Notes: a model not told the origin generated them from the sequence alone. Shown: positions 17,817 through 26,168, counted from the first letter of the stretch. The stretch is DNA of 33,569 bases from Verrucomicrobiota bacterium (GCA_037139415.1 JBAXGN010000075.1:1-33569); one strand, 5' to 3'. Translations and numbers: made by a program.

Positions 17817-19004
17817 TCAAGGCAGCAGCACCGGAGATAGAAAATACATCCGCCCGGTTTTTATCTTCGATATCTCCACGCCAAGATCAATCTTGATGGC
17901 GGGCGCCTCGGTTTTCCCAAGCAGACGCATGACATTCAGAAAATCAAACGGCACTTGGTATTGGATGAGCTTGGCGTCTTTGCATCCAGCCAGGGTTTCG
18001 GCCCGCTTGACCGCGGTTTCAAAGGTGCCCAACTCGTCCACGAACCCAAGTTCCTTCGCTTGAATGCCCGAAAGGATCCGACCATCCGCATAGGTCGCCC
18101 ATTCGCTGTTCAATTTGCCATCCCGCCCCTTGGCGACGACTCCTTTGAACCGGTCATAGACCTCCTTGATCAAACTTTGCACCATGGCCTGTTCTTCCAC
18201 GCGATCCTTGCGCTCCGCCTCGGTCAGGTTGGCGAGATCCTTGTCGCCGCTGAGCATGTCCTTGAACCGTCCGCTCTTATAAACCTCGGGTGCGATGCCC
18301 ACCTTGTTCATCAGCCCGCGATAATTATAGCCGTGCATGATGACACCGATGCTGCCCGTGATGGTCAGCTCGTGCGCCACAATCCATTTGCAGGGCGCGG
18401 AGACATAATAGCCGCCGGAAGCCGCGAGACTGCCCATGCTGGCTATCACCGGTTTGGAGCTTTCTTTTTGGAACTTCTGAATTTCCTTGGCAATCTCATC
18501 CGAAGGCAGCACTTCGCCGCCAGGAGAATCCACGCGCAAGATCACCGCTTTGACATGCTTGTCTTCCGCCGCCAGCTTCAATTGCTTCTTAATCAGGCGC
18601 GCCATGGAAACCCCGCTGCCATCCGCCGGACCGCTGTGAATGATCCCCTCCAGGCTGATCAACGCAATCTTGTCAGTCCCATCGTTATCCTCAACCACGG
18701 TTTCGATGAAATGCGGTTCGCTATCCTGCGACATCCCGGACGCGCCGCGAAACGCGCCGGTGATAAATGAACCCACGTTCAGCAGCATGATGCCGCCCAC
18801 TACGCACAGCAGCACGATGGCCAGGGTGCGCCAGCCGCGTCCGGTTGTTTTCCTGGGTGCGGCCAGCGGCGGCGTCAGCAAAGGTGGGGTCGGCAGACGC
18901 GGAGGGGGCGATGGCGGCAGGATTGGGGCGGCGGGCAAAACCGGGGGCTGTGCCGGGGGAACCGGCGGCGTCACTGGTGCATCATTGGGCGGTACGTTTT
19001 CCAT
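17817..19004 (-). CDS. sppA: Signal peptide peptidase SppA (S49 family)
   Basis: SppA is a membrane-bound serine/lysine-dyad protease that degrades cleaved signal peptides. The 395-residue protein starts with a 50-residue cytoplasmic tail made largely of prolines, then one membrane helix (about 59-83, LAIVLLCVVGGIMLLNVGSF). The catalytic domain has VILRVDSPGGEVLPSDEI (about 154-171), the nucleophile S196 in GSLAASGGYYVS, ITGSIGVI and the general base K248 in YKSGRFKDML. This is the short, single-domain form typical of Gram-positive and many other bacteria rather than the 67-kDa E. coli form. The proline-rich tail is atypical, and the membrane gene at 19579 has a similar one. The gene is divergent from the DUF2127 gene, with about 100 bp of shared upstream DNA. 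Confidence 0.94.
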   Translation of the reverse strand: MENVPPNDAPVTPPVPPAQPPVLPAAPILPPSPPPRLPTPPLLTPPLAAPRKTTGRGWRTLAIVLLCVVGGIMLLNVGSFITGAFRGASGMSQDSEPHFIETVVEDNDGTDKIALISLEGIIHSGPADGSGVSMARLIKKQLKLAAEDKHVKAVILRVDSPGGEVLPSDEIAKEIQKFQKESSKPVIASMGSLAASGGYYVSAPCKWIVAHELTITGSIGVIMHGYNYRGLMNKVGIAPEVYKSGRFKDMLSGDKDLANLTEAERKDRVEEQAMVQSLIKEVYDRFKGVVAKGRDGKLNSEWATYADGRILSGIQAKELGFVDELGTFETAVKRAETLAGCKDAKLIQYQVPFDFLNVMRLLGKTEAPAIKIDLGVEISKIKTGRMYFLSPVLLP

Positions 19005-19105
19005 AATGCGTTGAACCTAGTGGATATTCCCGTTTCCGGCAAGCGTGATTCCAACCGCAGTGAAATCGCTTGCAATTAATCGCCTGACAACGCAAGGCTT
19101 TGCAC

Positions 19106-19582
19106 ATGTCTGAAGCCACCTGGCATCATCGTTTCGGAATGGCGGCGATCGCCGTGTTCAAGCTGATCAAGGGCATTCTGCTCTTGGTGACGGCGGTTGG
19201 CCTGCTCAAGCTGGTGCATGCCGACCTGAGTGCTTTGGTCGAACATTGGGTCACGCTGCTGCGCATGGACCCGGATAATGAACGCATTCATCATGTCATG
19301 GAAATGATCACCAATATCAGTCCCAAACAACTCAAGGCCGCCAGTGCCGGGTCCTTCTTTTATGCCGCCTTGCTGTTGACGGAAGGGATTGGGCTCTGGC
19401 TGGAAAAACGTTGGGCCGAGTATTTAACCGTGCTGGCGACCTCCACATTTATTCCGTTGGAACTTTATGAAATTTGGGTTCACCTGACCGGGATCAAGTT
19501 GGCGGTATTGATCCTGAATGTGGTGATTGTGCTCTACCTGATACGCATGTTGCGGCGGGATAGGGGAGCTAAAACGGTGTGA
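19106..19582 (+). CDS. DUF2127 family membrane protein
   Basis: ATG 19106 gives 158 residues; a TTG two codons earlier is also in frame. The pattern matches DUF2127 integral membrane proteins: a first helix with FKLIKGILLLVTAVGLLKL (about 15-33), a polar loop with a helical HHVMEMI segment, then three helices (about 75-150), including LTEGIGLWLEKRWAEYLTV and IPLELYEIW. The C-terminus is basic. Function is unknown; the family is found in many bacteria as single genes. Its stop codon overlaps the GTG start of the next gene by four bases (GTGA), so the two are coupled and likely encode partners in the membrane. Confidence 0.8.
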   Translation: MSEATWHHRFGMAAIAVFKLIKGILLLVTAVGLLKLVHADLSALVEHWVTLLRMDPDNERIHHVMEMITNISPKQLKAASAGSFFYAALLLTEGIGLWLEKRWAEYLTVLATSTFIPLELYEIWVHLTGIKLAVLILNVVIVLYLIRMLRRDRGAKTV

Positions 19583-20025
19583 GTAGCGAGCTAACAAAAC
19601 AACCGCCGCCGCTCCCGGCAACTCCGCCGGTGGCGGTACCGCCCGTCATCGCGCCGCACGCAACCGTGGAAGTCATGCCGCCCGGTGAACCGGAGCGCAA
19701 GACCTGGCTGCACCCATTGAGTGGCGGGGCGATTCTATTGTTCGACAACCTTTTTTTCGGCGGGGAATTGCTCACGTTTGAGATGGGGCTGGTTCCGCTT
19801 TGCCTGCTCGCATTCCTCATTACCACCATCCTGGTATTCGTCATCCAGAGACAACTGCGCGGTGATACCACCAGTGCCTGCGCCAAAAAGGCGTTATTTG
19901 GCGGCGTGATTGCGGGTTTTCCCACCAGCCTGAGCGGCACGGTAGTAGGGGGCGCGGTGCTGATGCTCTCCGGCTTGAACAGTTGGAAGGAATGGCTGGC
20001 CCGCAAGCGGCTCAAACGTATTTAA
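19579..20025 (+). CDS. Small membrane protein with proline-rich N-terminus
   Basis: This 148-residue protein starts at GTG 19579, which overlaps the DUF2127 stop as GTGA, strong support for this start. Residues about 8-36 are rich in Pro, Val and Ala (KQPPPLPATPPVAVPP), then there is a WLHPLSGG segment. Three hydrophobic segments follow: ILLFDNLFFGGELLTF, LVPLCLLAFLITTILVFVI (about 72-90) and GGVIAGFPTSLSGTVVGGAVLML. The C-terminus is basic (RKRLKRI). No family is recognised. The tail resembles the proline-rich N-terminus of the SppA encoded divergently upstream, so both may use the same cytoplasmic binding partner; that is inference. Confidence 0.65.
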   Translation: MSSELTKQPPPLPATPPVAVPPVIAPHATVEVMPPGEPERKTWLHPLSGGAILLFDNLFFGGELLTFEMGLVPLCLLAFLITTILVFVIQRQLRGDTTSACAKKALFGGVIAGFPTSLSGTVVGGAVLMLSGLNSWKEWLARKRLKRI

Positions 20026-20169
20026 TGAACGCCCAACAAGCCGACCCTTGGCGCTTTTTCGCGTGATAATTTGGAGGATGTTTAGGATGTGCCGTTTTTG
20101 GGAGGCAGCATTCGCAGCTTCACAACCCCATTGAGCGCGTTGAATTCACGGTCTTTATGCACCAGTAAT

Positions 20170-20286
20170 CCGAAGACCGAAACTGAAAACATGGCCCGCC
20201 AATGACACCAATGGACGCGAACAACGAACAGATTCGAAGCCCGAAACCCGAAATCCGAAAGAAAACCGAAGGCCGAAGGCCGAATC
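20170..20286. repeat. Short CCGAAnn heptamer repeat clusters
   Basis: Two clusters with a 7-bp period occupy the gap between the membrane-protein gene and hisG. Cluster 1 (20170-20190) has CCGAAGA, CCGAAAC, TGAAAAC. Cluster 2 (20234-20286) has TCGAAGC, CCGAAAC, CCGAAAT, CCGAAAG, a 4-nt break, CCGAAGG twice and CCGAATC. The rest of the 514-bp gap (20026-20539) holds no credible gene. A stretch at 20308-20345 contains degenerate AAAAATG-type motifs. Minus-strand frames across this gap only read the repeat. Confidence 0.75.
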
Positions 20287-20455
20287 CAGAGCAGGAAACT
20301 TTTGCAGAAAAATGAACCGGCATAAAAAATGGGAGGCCGAACATGACAAGAAAATAGGAGCTTGGAGCAAGGGGATAGAATGGCCGCTACGTCAAAGATG
20401 GGTGGTGAGGGAAAAGGCCTGAGCGGCATTTCATTTTTGCGCTGCATTTATTCTG

Positions 20456-20483
20456 TTGCACCGCCGCAAGGATGGGCTAATCT
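20456..20483 (+). promoter_or_regulatory. Candidate hisG promoter
   Basis: TTGCAC (20456-20461) and TAATCT (20478-20483) are separated by 16 bp, and the hisG ATG lies 56 bp downstream. Both hexamers are near the sigma70 consensus, and this is the best such pair in the gap. No attenuator or leader peptide for histidine is visible. Confidence 0.45.
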
Positions 20484-20539
20484 GCTGCCCGCTTTGCGGG
20501 GACGCTCGACGGTTCTCCGGCGACAAAGCGAATATTTGA

Positions 20540-21436
20540 ATGAAGACGAAACTAGCGGAACCACAACCGAAGCTTAAGTTTGGATTGCCCAAAGGCAGTC
20601 TGCAAGACGCGACCATTGAGAAGATGGCCAAGGCGGGCTGGAACGTCACGCTCAGCAGCCGCTCGTATATCCCTTATGTGGATGATGCCGAGATGGAGAT
20701 TCGGCTGATTCGTGCCCAGGAAATCAGCCGATATGTAGATCATGGCTATCTGGATTGCGGGATCACCGGTTATGACTGGATTGTCGAGAATGGCAGCGAT
20801 GTGCATGAAGTAGGCGAATTTTTGTTTTCCAAAGCCACCCGGCAGGCGGCGCGTTGGGTGTTGTGCGTGCCGGAAACCTCCCCCATTCAATCGGTGAAGG
20901 ACTTGGAAGGCAAGCGGATTGCCACAGAAGTGGTCCATATCACCAAGAAATACCTCAAAAAGCATGGGGTCAAAGCCGAGGTCGAATTTTCCTGGGGAGC
21001 CACGGAGGTTAAAGCGCATGAGTTGGTAGACGCCATTGTGGAAATCACCGAAACCGGATCTTCACTGCGGGCTAACAAGTTGCGGATTGTGGATACCCTG
21101 CTCACCTCCACCCCGCGTCTGATTGCCAATCATAAATCCTGGCAGGACCCATGGAAACGCAAAAAGATCGAAACCCTGGCGTTGATGTTGCGGGGTGCTT
21201 TGGCGGCGGAGGCCAAGGTGGGTCTGAAAATGAACGTGGCGCGGAAGAATCTCGACCGTTTGCTGACCAACCTGCCGGCTTTGCGCAATCCAACCATCTC
21301 GCAATTAAGCCTTGAAGGTTGGGTCGCAGTGGAAACCATCATTGATGAAGCGGTGGTGCGGGAATTAATTCCCCAGCTTAAGGCTCATGGCGCGGAGGGG
21401 ATTATCGAGTACCCGCTCAACAAGGTGGTTTATTGA
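20540..21436 (+). CDS. hisG: ATP phosphoribosyltransferase, long form
   Basis: HisG joins ATP and PRPP, the first and regulated step of histidine synthesis. The 298-residue length and the C-terminal domain identify the long (homohexameric, HisZ-independent) form. Recognisable parts are [18 protein letters not shown] (about 12-29), [12 protein letters not shown] (about 72-83), [14 protein letters not shown] and a [22 protein letters not shown]-binding segment (about 162-179). The regulatory C-terminal domain (about 215-298) ends with [14 protein letters not shown]. The gene is not clustered with other his genes here. It is followed after 79 bp by the small COX24-like ribosomal gene, perhaps on the same transcript. 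There is no clear Shine-Dalgarno before ATG 20540. Confidence 0.95.
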   Translation: MKTKLAEPQPKLKFGLPKGSLQDATIEKMAKAGWNVTLSSRSYIPYVDDAEMEIRLIRAQEISRYVDHGYLDCGITGYDWIVENGSDVHEVGEFLFSKATRQAARWVLCVPETSPIQSVKDLEGKRIATEVVHITKKYLKKHGVKAEVEFSWGATEVKAHELVDAIVEITETGSSLRANKLRIVDTLLTSTPRLIANHKSWQDPWKRKKIETLALMLRGALAAEAKVGLKMNVARKNLDRLLTNLPALRNPTISQLSLEGWVAVETIIDEAVVRELIPQLKAHGAEGIIEYPLNKVVY

Positions 21437-21515
21437 TTTTTATTACCTGCATTTCAGGGCTGGACACGCGCCACAGATTGCTATACACTCTTAACACGTA
21501 ACTGAAACTAAAACT

Positions 21516-21617
21516 ATGGGATCATTGAAGAAACGCCGTAAGGCCAAAATTAATAAACATAAACGACGCAAGAAGCTTCGCACCAATCGCCATAAAAAGC
21601 GCACCTGGCAGAAGTAA
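21516..21617 (+). CDS. AURKAIP1/COX24-domain small ribosomal protein (bS22/mS38-like)
   Basis: A 33-residue, extremely basic protein is encoded here. It starts [20 protein letters not shown] and ends HKKRTWQK, with 20 Lys/Arg residues in total. This is the AURKAIP1/COX24 signature: KKRRxKxxKHKxRKxxRxxR. The same short family includes mycobacterial bS22 and mitochondrial mS38, both bound to the small ribosomal subunit near the decoding region. Its place on the ribosome is inferred from those relatives. It is too short for normal gene finders. A strong hairpin begins 40 bp after the stop. Confidence 0.85.
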   Translation: MGSLKKRRKAKINKHKRRKKLRTNRHKKRTWQK

Positions 21618-21657
21618 GTGATTTCTGCGGTTGCGAAACCGTGTAATTCATTCTTAA

Positions 21658-21697
21658 ACACCGCTCTCGCTTGTGAAAAGCGGGGCGGTGTGCTTTT
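21658..21697 (+). terminator. Terminator-like hairpin at the start of the TPR lipoprotein gene
   Basis: A stem starts with ACACCGC (21658-21664) and closes with GCGGTGT (21685-21691). It extends inward through two G-T pairs and, after a one-base bulge, CGCTT paired with AAGCG around a short GTGA loop. It is followed by GCTTTTA, which runs into the ATG at 21698. It can end the hisG/COX24 transcript. Because it abuts the start codon, it could also control translation of the lipoprotein gene. Confidence 0.6.
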
Positions 21698-23425
21698 ATG
21701 ATGGCTTTGCGAAGCATGGGTTGGAGCGTTCTTTTCGCCTTGGCTTTCTTGGTGGCGTTACTGGCTGGCTGTGCCGCCCCCGTCCGGCAGGCAGCGCCTG
21801 TGCCGCCTCCAACCGTAACCAAAACGCCCACACCCGAGGAGATTGCCCGGTTCGAGGAAGACCATTCGGAGGCCATTGAAAATAAGGCGGAGGCTTACGC
21901 CCGCTACGCGCAAGGGCTATCCCAGGAAATGCAGGGCAAGCGAGAAGAGGCCATTGAGCAATATTACCAAGCCGCCTTGGCCGATCCGGGCTACGAGTCT
22001 CTGGTCCTGGACGTTGCCCTGCGCTTGGTGCGGCAGAAGCAGACCGAGCGCGCCTACCTATTGCTGACCAACGCGGTGGCTTCCACTGAGGCTTCGGCTC
22101 CGGTTTATGCACAATTGGGCTGGGTGTGCAAGCAATTGGGCAAAAAGACGGAGGCGATCGCAGCGGATTATCAGGCGATCCGGCGGGCTCCCACCAGCAT
22201 CTCCGGCTATCAGAATCTGTTCTTTTTATACCTGGACGAAAAGCAAAACCGGGAGGCATGGAAAGTTCTGGAAACCGCTGGCAAGCAGGATGGCAATGCC
22301 GCCTTTTTCCTGGATTTGGCTGAACTGTTCACCAAGTACCGCCATACCGTGATCGCCGAAGCGGAAGTCGCACGCGATCAGGTGATTCGCTCCCTCAACC
22401 AGGCACGCGCAAAGAAACCGTCCGGGTTCCTGCTCCAGATGAAGTTGGCGGATGGCTATAATTTCATCGGGGAATACAAGCAGGCGGCGGAATTATATTT
22501 GAAGATGCAGGAGGAGTATGCCGCAGAGGCACAAGTGCGTGATGCCATTCGGGCGAAATTGACGGAACTTTATTTGCGGGACAAGGACCCCAAAAAAGCG
22601 GCGGAACAATTGGAAGCCATTGTCAAGGATCACCCGCTGAATCCCCAGGCATACTATTATCTGGGCGGCTTGGCGTTTGAGGATAAAAATTACGGCCGGG
22701 CCATCGAGTTATTTAACCGCACGCTGCTGCTGGCCCCTGAGTTTGAACAGGGGTATTACGACTTGGCGGCGGCCCAGATCAATACCAATCAAGTCAAGGA
22801 GGCCCTGCAAACAGTGGCGAAAGCACGCGGTCTGTTTCCGCAGAGTTTCGTGATGGAATACTTTGCCGCCCTGGCGCACAGCCGGGCCAAGGATTACGGA
22901 GCCGCGGTTCGCTCGCTGGTGGCCGCCGAGGTGGTGGCGCGGGTCAATGAACCCAAGCGTCTGACGCCCCTGTTTTATTTTCAATTGGGCTGTAACTACG
23001 AGCGTAACAAGCAACTGGCCGAAGCGGAAAAATACCTGGAGCAGGCCATTGACATGGCCCCTGATTTTGCCGAGGCGCTCAATTATCTTGGTTACACTTG
23101 GGCGGAGCAGGGGAAGAATTTGGAAAAAGCCAAAACCTATGTGGAGCGCGCGTTGCGGGTCGAACCGAAGAATCCCGCCTATCTCGACAGTCTGGGGTGG
23201 ATTTATTATAAAATGGGCAATCTGGCAAAAGCGTTGGAGTGCGTGGAACGGGCGGTCGCGCTGTCGGAGGAAGCGGACGCGACGCTTTTCGAGCATCTGG
23301 GGGATATTCAGGTTGCCCTAAAAAAGCCGGCCAAGGCCCGCGCTGCGTACCAACGCTCGCTCGAAGTGGAAGCCAACGAAGCGATCAAAAAGAAGCTGGA
23401 ACAATTGCCGGCGGAGGGAAATTAG
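21698..23425 (+). CDS. TPR-repeat lipoprotein
   Basis: This 575-residue protein has a lipoprotein signal: hydrophobic VLFALAFLVALLAGC with the lipobox LAGC (Cys about 25). The remainder is a solenoid of about ten TPR units (for example EEAIEQYYQAALADPGYESL about 70-90, YYYLGGLAFEDKNYGRAIEL about 312-331, and NYERNKQLAEAEKYLEQAID about 430-449). A Pro-rich linker follows the lipid anchor. It is likely an outer-membrane or inner-membrane-facing scaffold for a multiprotein complex. No enzymatic motif is seen. The start could be ATG 21698 or 21701, or ATG 21716, which would free it from the preceding hairpin; none has a Shine-Dalgarno. The next gene starts inside its stop codon. Confidence 0.88.
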   Translation: MMALRSMGWSVLFALAFLVALLAGCAAPVRQAAPVPPPTVTKTPTPEEIARFEEDHSEAIENKAEAYARYAQGLSQEMQGKREEAIEQYYQAALADPGYESLVLDVALRLVRQKQTERAYLLLTNAVASTEASAPVYAQLGWVCKQLGKKTEAIAADYQAIRRAPTSISGYQNLFFLYLDEKQNREAWKVLETAGKQDGNAAFFLDLAELFTKYRHTVIAEAEVARDQVIRSLNQARAKKPSGFLLQMKLADGYNFIGEYKQAAELYLKMQEEYAAEAQVRDAIRAKLTELYLRDKDPKKAAEQLEAIVKDHPLNPQAYYYLGGLAFEDKNYGRAIELFNRTLLLAPEFEQGYYDLAAAQINTNQVKEALQTVAKARGLFPQSFVMEYFAALAHSRAKDYGAAVRSLVAAEVVARVNEPKRLTPLFYFQLGCNYERNKQLAEAEKYLEQAIDMAPDFAEALNYLGYTWAEQGKNLEKAKTYVERALRVEPKNPAYLDSLGWIYYKMGNLAKALECVERAVALSEEADATLFEHLGDIQVALKKPAKARAAYQRSLEVEANEAIKKKLEQLPAEGN

Positions 23426-23808
23426 TGGCGTACCAATTTTCCAGACATCATACGCTTGCCGAGGCGCGCGCTTTGCTGCCGCGCCTGCGTGAATGGCTGG
23501 TTCAATTGCAAGTGCTGCAAAAGCGGCTGGATTCTTTTGAACGCCGGCTGGCTGGACGCCTGGAGGGCGGCGCGGATGCTGGAGGGGGTATGGTGAACGA
23601 TTGGGCGCGGACCATGGCCGACTTTGCCGGGGTATTTCAAGAGTTCCGTTCCCGGGAAATTCAGATCAAGGATTTGAACCGTGGTCTGCTGGATATTCCG
23701 TCGTTGCGCAACGACGTTGAGGTGTTTCTCTGCTGGGAACTGGGCGAGGAGGAAATTGAGTTCTGGCATGAAATTCACGCCGGGTACGCCGGACGCGAGC
23801 GGCTGTAA
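23425..23808 (+). CDS. DUF2203 family protein
   Basis: This 127-residue cytoplasmic protein starts at GTG 23425, which shares one base with the TAG of the TPR gene (TAGTG); the coupling supports this start. It has the DUF2203 pattern: an N-terminal FSRHHTLAEARALLPRL (about 5-21), a helical middle, and a C-terminal REIQIKDLNRGLLDIPSL with VEVFLCWELGEEEIEFWHEI (about 95-114), ending HAGYAGRERL. The family is widely distributed but uncharacterised. The conserved EVFLCW and FWH residues suggest a binding site. Co-translation with a TPR lipoprotein may only reflect compact organisation. Confidence 0.85.
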   Translation: MAYQFSRHHTLAEARALLPRLREWLVQLQVLQKRLDSFERRLAGRLEGGADAGGGMVNDWARTMADFAGVFQEFRSREIQIKDLNRGLLDIPSLRNDVEVFLCWELGEEEIEFWHEIHAGYAGRERL

Positions 23809-23884
23809 AAAAATCTCATTTCACTTGCGTCAAAGGCAGGCTAAAGTATTACACTGACGCGCCTTTTAAAGGTGGCACCCAAAC

Positions 23885-25348
23885 ATGAGTGATTTATTGA
23901 AGCAACCGATCTGGCAGGGACAGGACTTGGGGAAAGCAATTCCCAGTTCACCGCACGCCATTTCCGTGGCGCTGCCACGATGGCAGGATGTGGTGGGATA
24001 CGAGGAGAAACGACCGGAAGTCATTTCCCGGTTGGCAACCGGTTATCCCCGGTTTGTGATTCATCCCAAGGTGCGTTCGCTGGCGAGTACGCTAAGTTCG
24101 GAAAAGAACTGTCTGCCATTTCCTTCCTTGCATAGTGCCGAACAATGCGCCGCGTTTGTCCGGCGCATCAGCGGTCAACCCACGCAAATTGTGGGGCTGG
24201 GCGAAGTGCATGGGGTGGTGACTTCCGCGACGGGTGCTGCCGCCTTGCAGGCGTTTTGGCAACATACCGGGTTGATCGTCTCCAGCCGACAGGCGGAGGC
24301 GGTGATGGAAGGACGGGCGCAGCCGCCCGACACGAACGCCATCCGGGCATCCTTGCGGCGGCAGTTGGCCGACTTTTATGATTGCCGCCCGGACGATGTG
24401 TTCTTGACGGCCACCGGCATGGCGGCGCAGTTTGCCGCGCTACGCAGTGTGAACCTGTGGCGTCCGAACCGGCCCACGGTGCAACTGGGTTTCCCGTATG
24501 TGGATACGTTGAAATTGCAACAGAAGCTGGGTTATGGCGGCATCTTGTTGCATGACTTGGAACGGATTGAGGCGGATTTGCATCACCTGATGGAGCAGCA
24601 AACCCTGGCCGGATGCTTCTGCGAGATTCCCGGCAACCCGCTGCTGGGTTCCGCGGACGTGCGGAAGGTCTCCCCGCTGTTGCGCCAGCATGGCGTGCCC
24701 TTGATTGCGGATGATGTCGTGGCCACGCCGTTCAATGTCAATCTGTTGCCTTATGCCGATTTGATTGCCACGAGCCTCACCAAGTATATCGCGGGCACGG
24801 GGGATGTCATGGGCGGGGCGCTGATCTGCAATCCGCGCTCGCCCTATTATCAAACGCTGAAGTCGTTTGCGCAAATGCAGCATGAGGAGTTGCTTTGGGG
24901 CGAAGAAGCGGCGGTGCTGGATGCCCAGGCCCGGACTTTTCCCGAACGGATGCAGCAGCATAACCGCAACGGTTTGTACCTGGCGGAGCGACTGCGCCAG
25001 CATCCATGCGTCGAGCGCGTGTGGTACCCCAAATGGGAATTTTCCGGAGCGTATGAAGCGGTGCGACGTCCCGAGGGCGGGTATGGTTCGCTCATCACCT
25101 TTTTGCCGAAGCAGGCGGAACTCAACGCGCCCAAAATCTATGATGCCATGGCGGTGTGCAAAGGCCCCAGCTTGGGCACCGTCTTCTCGCTGGCGTGTCC
25201 CTTCACCCTGCTGGCGCATTACAGCGAGTTGGAGTGGGCGGAGGCGTGTGGCGTCTCGCGCTATCTGATCCGCATTTCCGTGGGTTTGGAAGAACCAGAG
25301 GAACTCTGGCAGCGGGTGAAGACGGCGCTGGAAACGACGAACGCTTGA
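23885..25348 (+). CDS. Cys/Met metabolism PLP enzyme, fungal-type cystathionine gamma-synthase-like
   Basis: This 487-residue member of the fold-I PLP family (cystathionine gamma-synthase and relatives) has its internal-aldimine lysine predicted at K300 in DLIATSLTKYIAGTGDV. The substrate and cofactor part includes FCEIPGNPLLGSADV (about 239-253), the aspartate of LIADDVVATPFN and a C-terminal SVGLEEPEELWQRV. Unlike the roughly 390-residue bacterial MetB, it carries an N-terminal extension with HAISVALPRWQDVVGYEE and TGYPRFVIHPKV (about 24-65). I associate that segment with fungal Str2-type enzymes. It probably forms cystathionine from cysteine and an activated homoserine; the acyl donor cannot be read. 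No SAM riboswitch is seen upstream. A weak promoter (TTGCGT, 16 bp, TATTAC) lies at 23825-23852. Confidence 0.8.
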   Translation: MSDLLKQPIWQGQDLGKAIPSSPHAISVALPRWQDVVGYEEKRPEVISRLATGYPRFVIHPKVRSLASTLSSEKNCLPFPSLHSAEQCAAFVRRISGQPTQIVGLGEVHGVVTSATGAAALQAFWQHTGLIVSSRQAEAVMEGRAQPPDTNAIRASLRRQLADFYDCRPDDVFLTATGMAAQFAALRSVNLWRPNRPTVQLGFPYVDTLKLQQKLGYGGILLHDLERIEADLHHLMEQQTLAGCFCEIPGNPLLGSADVRKVSPLLRQHGVPLIADDVVATPFNVNLLPYADLIATSLTKYIAGTGDVMGGALICNPRSPYYQTLKSFAQMQHEELLWGEEAAVLDAQARTFPERMQQHNRNGLYLAERLRQHPCVERVWYPKWEFSGAYEAVRRPEGGYGSLITFLPKQAELNAPKIYDAMAVCKGPSLGTVFSLACPFTLLAHYSELEWAEACGVSRYLIRISVGLEEPEELWQRVKTALETTNA

Positions 25349-25349
25349 A

Positions 25350-25361
25350 CCGAAATTTCGG
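25350..25361. terminator. CCGAAATTTCGG palindrome between convergent genes
   Basis: A perfect 12-bp palindrome fills most of the 16-bp gap between the stop codons of the PLP-enzyme gene and the pseudouridine synthase gene. It may help end both convergent transcripts. It lacks a T-tract, and its short stem makes it weak. Confidence 0.25.
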
Positions 25362-25364
25362 GCC

Positions 25365-26168
25365 TTATCGGGTCGCGTAACGCCGCAGGAACTTTAATGC
25401 CACGTTCAGATCCTTGGGCCAGGGGGCGGTGATGACCACCGGTGCCTGCGTTACCGGGTGGTTTAGTTCCAAGCGTTCCGCATGCAGGGCGACGGTGGAG
25501 AGCAGCGGGCGCTCAACTTTGTCCCCCTTCAGCCGGTATTCCTCTTTCAACTGCGAGAGATTTAACGGGTGGCCGCCATACACTTTATCGCCGCAAATCG
25601 GCACCCCGCAGCATTGCAGGTGAACCCGGATCTGGTGTGTGCGCCCCGTCAGGGGGCGGCAGCGCACCAGGGTCCAGCCACGAAAAACTTCCACCGTTTC
25701 AAATTCGGTGATGGATTTCTTCCCTTGCTTGCGGTCTATCCGCATCACGCCCACCTTGGCGGGATGCATGGCCAGCGCGGCATCCACCGTCCAAGTGGCA
25801 GTAACGGGTTGCCCGTGGACCAAGGCTACGTAGGTTTTCACCGGTTTCAAGGATCCGAACAAGTTGGCGAGTTCCACCAGCACGGGCTTGCTTTTGGCCA
25901 TTAACATCACCCCGCTGGTCTCGAAGTCCAGCCGGTGCGCGTTCATCAGATACGTCAGCCCGCGCTCGCGCGCCCACGGTTTCCCGGCGGTAATGCCGTC
26001 ATGCAGCAGGCGCATGAGGTTGGGGCGCAGGGGATCATAACGATCCGGGGAACTGAGCAGGCAGGCCGGCTTGCATAAGGCTAACAAGTCCGCATCCTCG
26101 TAAAGCACCGGGATTTCCCAGAATTCCTTGGTGGCAGGCGACGAAAGTTTGACGGGCGGATAGTTCAT
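25365..26168 (-). CDS. RluA-family pseudouridine synthase
   Basis: This 267-residue cytoplasmic enzyme isomerises uridine to pseudouridine in rRNA or tRNA. The catalytic aspartate is D81 in the motif AHRLDFETSGVMLMAKS (about 77-93). Other family parts are VLYEDADLLALCKPA (about 21-35) and KTYVALVHG. The RxxTGRTHQIRVHL (about 170-183) segment is followed by GDKVYGG. There is no S4 domain, so it resembles the RluA/TruC subgroup; the modified position cannot be assigned. It runs convergent to the PLP-enzyme gene and lies downstream of the PpiD/SurA-like gene on the same strand, but a terminator separates the two. Confidence 0.92.
   Translation of the reverse strand: MNYPPVKLSSPATKEFWEIPVLYEDADLLALCKPACLLSSPDRYDPLRPNLMRLLHDGITAGKPWARERGLTYLMNAHRLDFETSGVMLMAKSKPVLVELANLFGSLKPVKTYVALVHGQPVTATWTVDAALAMHPAKVGVMRIDRKQGKKSITEFETVEVFRGWTLVRCRPLTGRTHQIRVHLQCCGVPICGDKVYGGHPLNLSQLKEEYRLKGDKVERPLLSTVALHAERLELNHPVTQAPVVITAPWPKDLNVALKFLRRYATR

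Noticed and set aside
20082-20447. 121-codon minus-strand frame across the CCGAA repeats
   Set aside because: It is mostly a translation of the heptamer repeat, with no start signal or domain.
23809-23884. SAM-type riboswitch upstream of the cystathionine gamma-synthase-like gene
   Set aside because: The gap is only 76 bp and shows no conserved SAM-box elements or terminator.
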